This document shows, piece by piece, positions 61,531 through 64,000 of a DNA stretch of 64,000 bases. Origin of the DNA: DASVXQ01 sp046727955 (GTDB taxonomy: Bacteria > Actinomycetota > CALGFH01). The stretch lies in the NCBI GenBank assembly GCA_046727955.1, contig JBKPDO010000038.1, positions 1 to 64,000 of the forward strand, given 5' to 3'. Position numbers and translations under genes: made by a program. Under the pieces are notes generated by a model. That model saw only the letters and a program-made list of their open reading frames with translations. It made no database searches and was not told the DNA's origin. The stretch's first letter is position 1. Each line of letters starts with the position of its first letter.

Positions 61531-62005
61531 GAGCCTGTTTGCATTCGGGGGGGAGCCCGAGGCGGCTCCCCCCCGAACCCCCCCATCGGGTACCTCGCCC
61601 GGGTCCCGGGTCGGGGGTGAGCCGCGCAATCGGGCAGGTTCGCCGGGGCCCAGTGGCCCTTCGCAAACAGGCTCTGAGGGGGCGATGGCAGGCGCTGCGC
61701 TGGAGCTGGAGCTGCCGCTGCCGCAGGAGCCGGCCGAGCTGCTGGCCGAGACGCGGGCGCTGGTGGAACGGTCCTCTGCTGAGGGTGCGGCCCTGATCGA
61801 CCAGGGCGAGTGGATCGTCGAGCCTCTCTGGCGGGACTGGGGGACGGAGCTGGAGCAGGCGGGGATGCGGCGCGAGGAGCTTGTCCAGGTCGCCATCGAC
61901 TACCGCATGGAGCTGTGGCTCTGGGTGATGCGCGAGCGCACCTGGCCCCACTGCTCGAGCGGCCTGCGCGGTCGCGTTCTCCGCCGCCTCGCCGCGGGGC
62001 TCTAG
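61520..62005 (+). CDS. Conserved hypothetical protein of the reductase operon, interrupted in frame by a mobile element
   Basis: GTG 61520 overlaps the FrhB stop and encodes MTAE. A 144-bp inverted-repeat element plus a 3-bp target duplication then adds 49 codons without breaking the frame, and the protein resumes GAMAGAALELELPLPQEP. Without the insert it would be 112 residues. ATG 61685 could produce a 107-residue form. The conserved part is helical (GEWIVEPLWRDWGTELEQAG, RREELVQVAIDYRMELWLWV) and carries one Cys-containing motif, TWPHCSSGL. I do not know the function; its position suggests a role with the NirA-FrhB pair. Confidence 0.7.
   Translation: MTAESLFAFGGEPEAAPPRTPPSGTSPGSRVGGEPRNRAGSPGPSGPSQTGSEGAMAGAALELELPLPQEPAELLAETRALVERSSAEGAALIDQGEWIVEPLWRDWGTELEQAGMRREELVQVAIDYRMELWLWVMRERTWPHCSSGLRGRVLRRLAAGL
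61531..61674. mobile_element. MITE-like inverted-repeat element, 144 bp
   Basis: Terminal inverted repeats GAGCCTGTTTGC (61531-61542) and GCAAACAGGCTC (61663-61674) are perfect. The trinucleotide TGA directly flanks both ends (61528-61530 and 61675-61677), as expected for a 3-bp target duplication. Inside is a GGGGGGAGCC/GGCTCCCCCC hairpin. No transposase is encoded. The left TGA is also the stop codon of the FrhB gene. Confidence 0.65.
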
Positions 62006-62029
62006 CCCGCCAAGGGCGGGCTAGAGCCC
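61997..62029 (+). terminator. Perfect 15-bp stem-loop at the end of the reductase operon
   Basis: GGGCTCTAGCCCGCC and GGCGGGCTAGAGCCC pair exactly around the loop AAG. The stem begins eight bases before the end of the last gene and includes its TAG stop. It is the best terminator-like hairpin in the window, although the right arm is shared with the inverted repeat that starts at 62021. Confidence 0.65.
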
Positions 62030-62147
62030 CGGTCAAGTAGCCGGTATTGAGGTGATTGGGTGGCCACCGGGGGCGGCTCGCAGGGCTGGGAGCTGTACGT
62101 ATGGTCTGACGCTGCATGCTGCGCCGCCTACTTGACCGGCGCTCTAG
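62021..62147. mobile_element. Second short inverted-repeat element, 127 bp
   Basis: CTAGAGCCCCGGTCAAGTAG (62021-62040) and its inverted copy at 62128-62147 match in 19 of 20 positions. CTAG at both outer ends could be a 4-bp target duplication of the kind made by IS701-family elements. No coding capacity. It lies between the end of the reductase operon and the nickel permease terminator. Confidence 0.5.
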
Positions 62148-62203
62148 TGGTCAACAAACGAGTCAAGTTTCGAGGGCGGAGCCCTCACCGCTTTGGGGGG
62201 TAT

Positions 62204-62224
62204 GCGGGGGCCTGGGCCCCCCGC
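62204..62224 (-). terminator. Hairpin downstream of the nickel permease gene
   Basis: GCGGGGG (62204-62210) pairs with CCCCCGC (62218-62224) around a seven-base loop, three bases after the permease stop on the minus strand. It is GC-rich and without a T-run, as is common for terminators in this group. Confidence 0.5.
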
Positions 62225-62226
62225 AG

Positions 62227-63357
62227 CTAGGCCTCGGCGATGCGGTCGCCGTAGCGCTCCTCCACGCGGCGGACCCTCCACAGCAGCACCGAGCCGATCC
62301 AGGCGGCCAGGAACATCGCCACGATGACGTAGCCGAGCACGCCGAAGTCGAGCTTCTGGTCGAGGAACTCGAAGAACGCGCCGTGCCAGCCGAGCCTGTT
62401 GCTGAGGACCTGCAGGATCTCGATGCTGCCGATCAGCAGGGCGACCGCCACCGATAGGCCAGTGGTGGTGATGTTGTACCAGATCTTCCGCAGCGGACTG
62501 GAGAACGCCCACCCGTAGGCCTTGGACATCAGCGCTCCGTCGGTGGTGTCCATCATGCTCATCCCCGCCGCGAACAGCAGCGGCAGCGAGATCACCGCCC
62601 AGAACGATACCCTGCCGGTGGCGACCCCGGCGGTCAGCGCCAGCAGGCCGACCTCGCTGGCGGTGTCGAAGCCCAGGCCGAACAGCAGCCCGAGCGGGTA
62701 CATCTGCCAGGAGTGGTTGATCAGCTTCTGCGCCCGGCCGCCGAGGATGCGGTTGACGAAGCCGCGCTGCAGCAGCAGCTCCTCGAGGTGCTCGCGGTGG
62801 TAGGTGCCCTGCTTCATCTGCCGCCAGATGCGGACGATCTCCAGCAGCACGATCAGGTTGAGCACGCCGATGACCCACAGGAACACCCCGGAGACGCTGG
62901 CGCCGATGGTCCCGCCGACGTTTTGCCACCCGGGGATGCGCGACTCCACCGCCTTGGCCGCAACCGCCAGGCCCAACGCCAGCGAGAACACGACGGTGGA
63001 GTGGCCAAGCGAGAAGAAGAACCCCACCCCGAGGGGTCGCTTGCCCTTCTGCAGCATGAAGCGGGTGGTGTCGTCGATCGCGGAGATGTGGTCGGCGTCG
63101 AAGGCGTGGCGCAGCCCGAAGGTGTAGGCCAGCACGCCAGCGCCGGCGAAGGCCGGGTACTTGGACGCCACCCCGACGAACAGCCCCCAGCCGAGCACGT
63201 GCAGCAGCGCGATGAAGCCGTACATGCTGCCGAGCCTTCCCCACTCGCTCGGGGTGAACAGGGTGAGCGCGCGGGTCAGGCGCCCCTGTGCCGGCTGAGT
63301 GGACCGGGCGAACCGGGCGGGCCGGGCGGACCGGGCGGACCGGACGTCGACGGCCAT
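62227..63357 (-). CDS. Nickel/cobalt permease, HoxN/NixA family
   Basis: A 376-residue membrane protein with eight helices and the three NiCoT signatures: GLRHAFDADHISAIDDTTR in TM2 (metal-recognition His/Asp), GLLFGLGFDTASEVGLL in TM5, and FAAGMSMMDTTDGALMSKAY in TM6. It takes up Ni(II) or Co(II) with high affinity. The N-terminus has RSARPARFARS-type repeats before TM1; the conserved part begins at PSEWGRLGSMYG. A Nur-box-like site lies 82 bp upstream (63439-63455). No nickel-enzyme gene is in the window; likely clients such as urease or hydrogenase must be elsewhere. Confidence 0.94.
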   Translation of the reverse strand: MAVDVRSARSARPARFARSTQPAQGRLTRALTLFTPSEWGRLGSMYGFIALLHVLGWGLFVGVASKYPAFAGAGVLAYTFGLRHAFDADHISAIDDTTRFMLQKGKRPLGVGFFFSLGHSTVVFSLALGLAVAAKAVESRIPGWQNVGGTIGASVSGVFLWVIGVLNLIVLLEIVRIWRQMKQGTYHREHLEELLLQRGFVNRILGGRAQKLINHSWQMYPLGLLFGLGFDTASEVGLLALTAGVATGRVSFWAVISLPLLFAAGMSMMDTTDGALMSKAYGWAFSSPLRKIWYNITTTGLSVAVALLIGSIEILQVLSNRLGWHGAFFEFLDQKLDFGVLGYVIVAMFLAAWIGSVLLWRVRRVEERYGDRIAEA

Positions 63358-63438
63358 TCGCTGCTCCCTTCCTCCGCTATTCGTGCCTGCTGGCGTCCCT
63401 CACAGATCGGTGATGCCGGCGGTCGACCGCAGCCATAC

Positions 63439-63455
63439 TTGCATGTTAGTTGCAA
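63439..63455. promoter_or_regulatory. Nur-box-like operator upstream of the nickel permease
   Basis: TTGCAT-GTTAG-TTGCAA on the plus strand reads TTGCAA-N5-ATGCAA on the minus strand, which fits the Streptomyces Nur box consensus tTGCaa-N5-ttGCAA with one difference. It is 82 bp before the start of the nickel permease gene, in the only AT-rich part of this gap. The rest of the gap (63358-63599) includes an 18-bp duplication near 63556-63591. Confidence 0.6.
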
Positions 63456-63599
63456 CTAGGCAAGGGTCGTACGACCATGCGGAGGGCAGCAGCGCCGCTC
63501 GAGCAGCGGCCCGGGCAATGCAGCTATCTCGGCTCTGGGCCAAGCGGACCAGACCGGGCCGTGCCGGCCTGCCGGGCCGTGCCGGCCTGCCGCGATGCC

Positions 63600-64000
63600 T
63601 CAGGAGCCGATGCGAGCGCTGCGACGCTCGAGCAGCAGCACGTCCCGCCAGCGGCCATTGAGCTGCCCGAGGCGCTCGCGCACCCCTACCACGCGGAAGC
63701 CGCAACGGCGGTGCAGCGCAAGGCTCGGGCCGTTCTCGGGGAAGATGCCGGTCTGCACCGTCCAGATCCCTGCCGCCTCGGCGCCCTCTACCAGCGCGGC
63801 CAGCAGGCGCCGGCCGACCCCCATGCCCTGCGCGCGCCCGGCGACGTAGATGCTGTCCTCGGCCACGCCCGCGTAGACGCAGCGGTCGGACACGGGCGCG
63901 AGCGCCGCCCAGGCAAGGACGCCGCCGGACTCGCCGCCGGACTCGCCGCCGGACTCGCCACTGCCGGTGGCGGCTCGGGCCACCAGCCGGTGGCCGGCCA
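63600..64000 (-). CDS. GNAT N-acetyltransferase, ArsN1/phosphinothricin type (partial, 5' end outside window)
   Basis: The frame is open to the right edge (GHRLVARAATGSGESGG), so the N-terminus is missing. The visible part has GVLAWAALAPVSDRCVYAGV, the acetyl-CoA loop YVAGRAQGMGVGRRLLAALV, and GIFPENGPSLALHRRCGFRVV, the pattern of phosphinothricin/arsinothricin acetyltransferases. A GESGGESGGESGG insert comes from a 12-bp tandem repeat (about 63921-63959), where homologues have a short loop. Confidence 0.88.
   Translation of the reverse strand, partial: AGHRLVARAATGSGESGGESGGESGGVLAWAALAPVSDRCVYAGVAEDSIYVAGRAQGMGVGRRLLAALVEGAEAAGIWTVQTGIFPENGPSLALHRRCGFRVVGVRERLGQLNGRWRDVLLLERRSARIGS

Overview
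The window is very GC-rich (about 70%), with GTG and TTG starts and actinobacterial gene families: NarL-type two-component systems, Eis, AAC(2')-I, an F420-type FrhB flavoprotein, a DivIVA-like coiled coil and an archaeal-type ACT/DUF5612 protein. It looks chromosomal, from a poorly characterised, F420-using member of the Actinomycetota. I cannot fix the order. I saw no rRNA, tRNA, CRISPR array or phage module.

Layout. 1-4 kb: a histidine kinase and response regulator beside a MacB-type ABC exporter cut by the left edge. 4-19 kb: cell-envelope genes (lipoprotein phosphoesterase, polysaccharide deacetylase, DedA-PAP2 fusion, UppP, ZIP metal transporter, HtrA-like lipoprotein protease, aquaporin-family channel), an amidase with a small companion subunit, an acyl-CoA synthetase and a class B penicillin-binding protein. 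19-25 kb: a second kinase/regulator pair, then an MprF-like aminoacyl-lipid synthase coupled to a membrane-anchored esterase. 25-30 kb: a membrane glycosyltransferase, an MFS exporter and Eis. 30-35 kb: a minus-strand exopolysaccharide locus (GT2 synthase, GH26-like lipoprotein, GT39-like protein). 35-43 kb: alpha/beta hydrolase, Tex, a full-length FtsX-type permease and a RIO kinase. 43-45 kb: an HxlR regulator divergent from a thiolase. 45-49 kb and 52.8-53.8 kb: gene graveyards of decayed fragments. 49-58 kb: coiled-coil protein, aminotransferase, beta-propeller lipoprotein, RelE-type toxin-antitoxin, AAC(2')-I, DinB, a PDZ/Lon-like protease, ACT/DUF5612 and GNAT genes. 58.7-62 kb: a translationally coupled siroheme nitrite/sulfite reductase and F420-binding FrhB protein plus a third small gene. 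62-64 kb: a nickel permease behind a Nur-box-like site, and a GNAT cut by the right edge.

Points of most interest: (i) the coupled siroheme reductase and FrhB genes look like a two-gene version of F420H2-dependent Fsr; (ii) a 144-bp inverted-repeat element has inserted in frame at the start of the third gene of that operon; (iii) a dispersed intergenic repeat consists of TTGCCGCG words set exactly 19 bp apart; (iv) three large genes are each broken by one apparent single-base deletion; (v) the PAP2 domain of the DedA fusion lacks two of its catalytic residues; (vi) many short in-frame tandem repeats have expanded inside genes.
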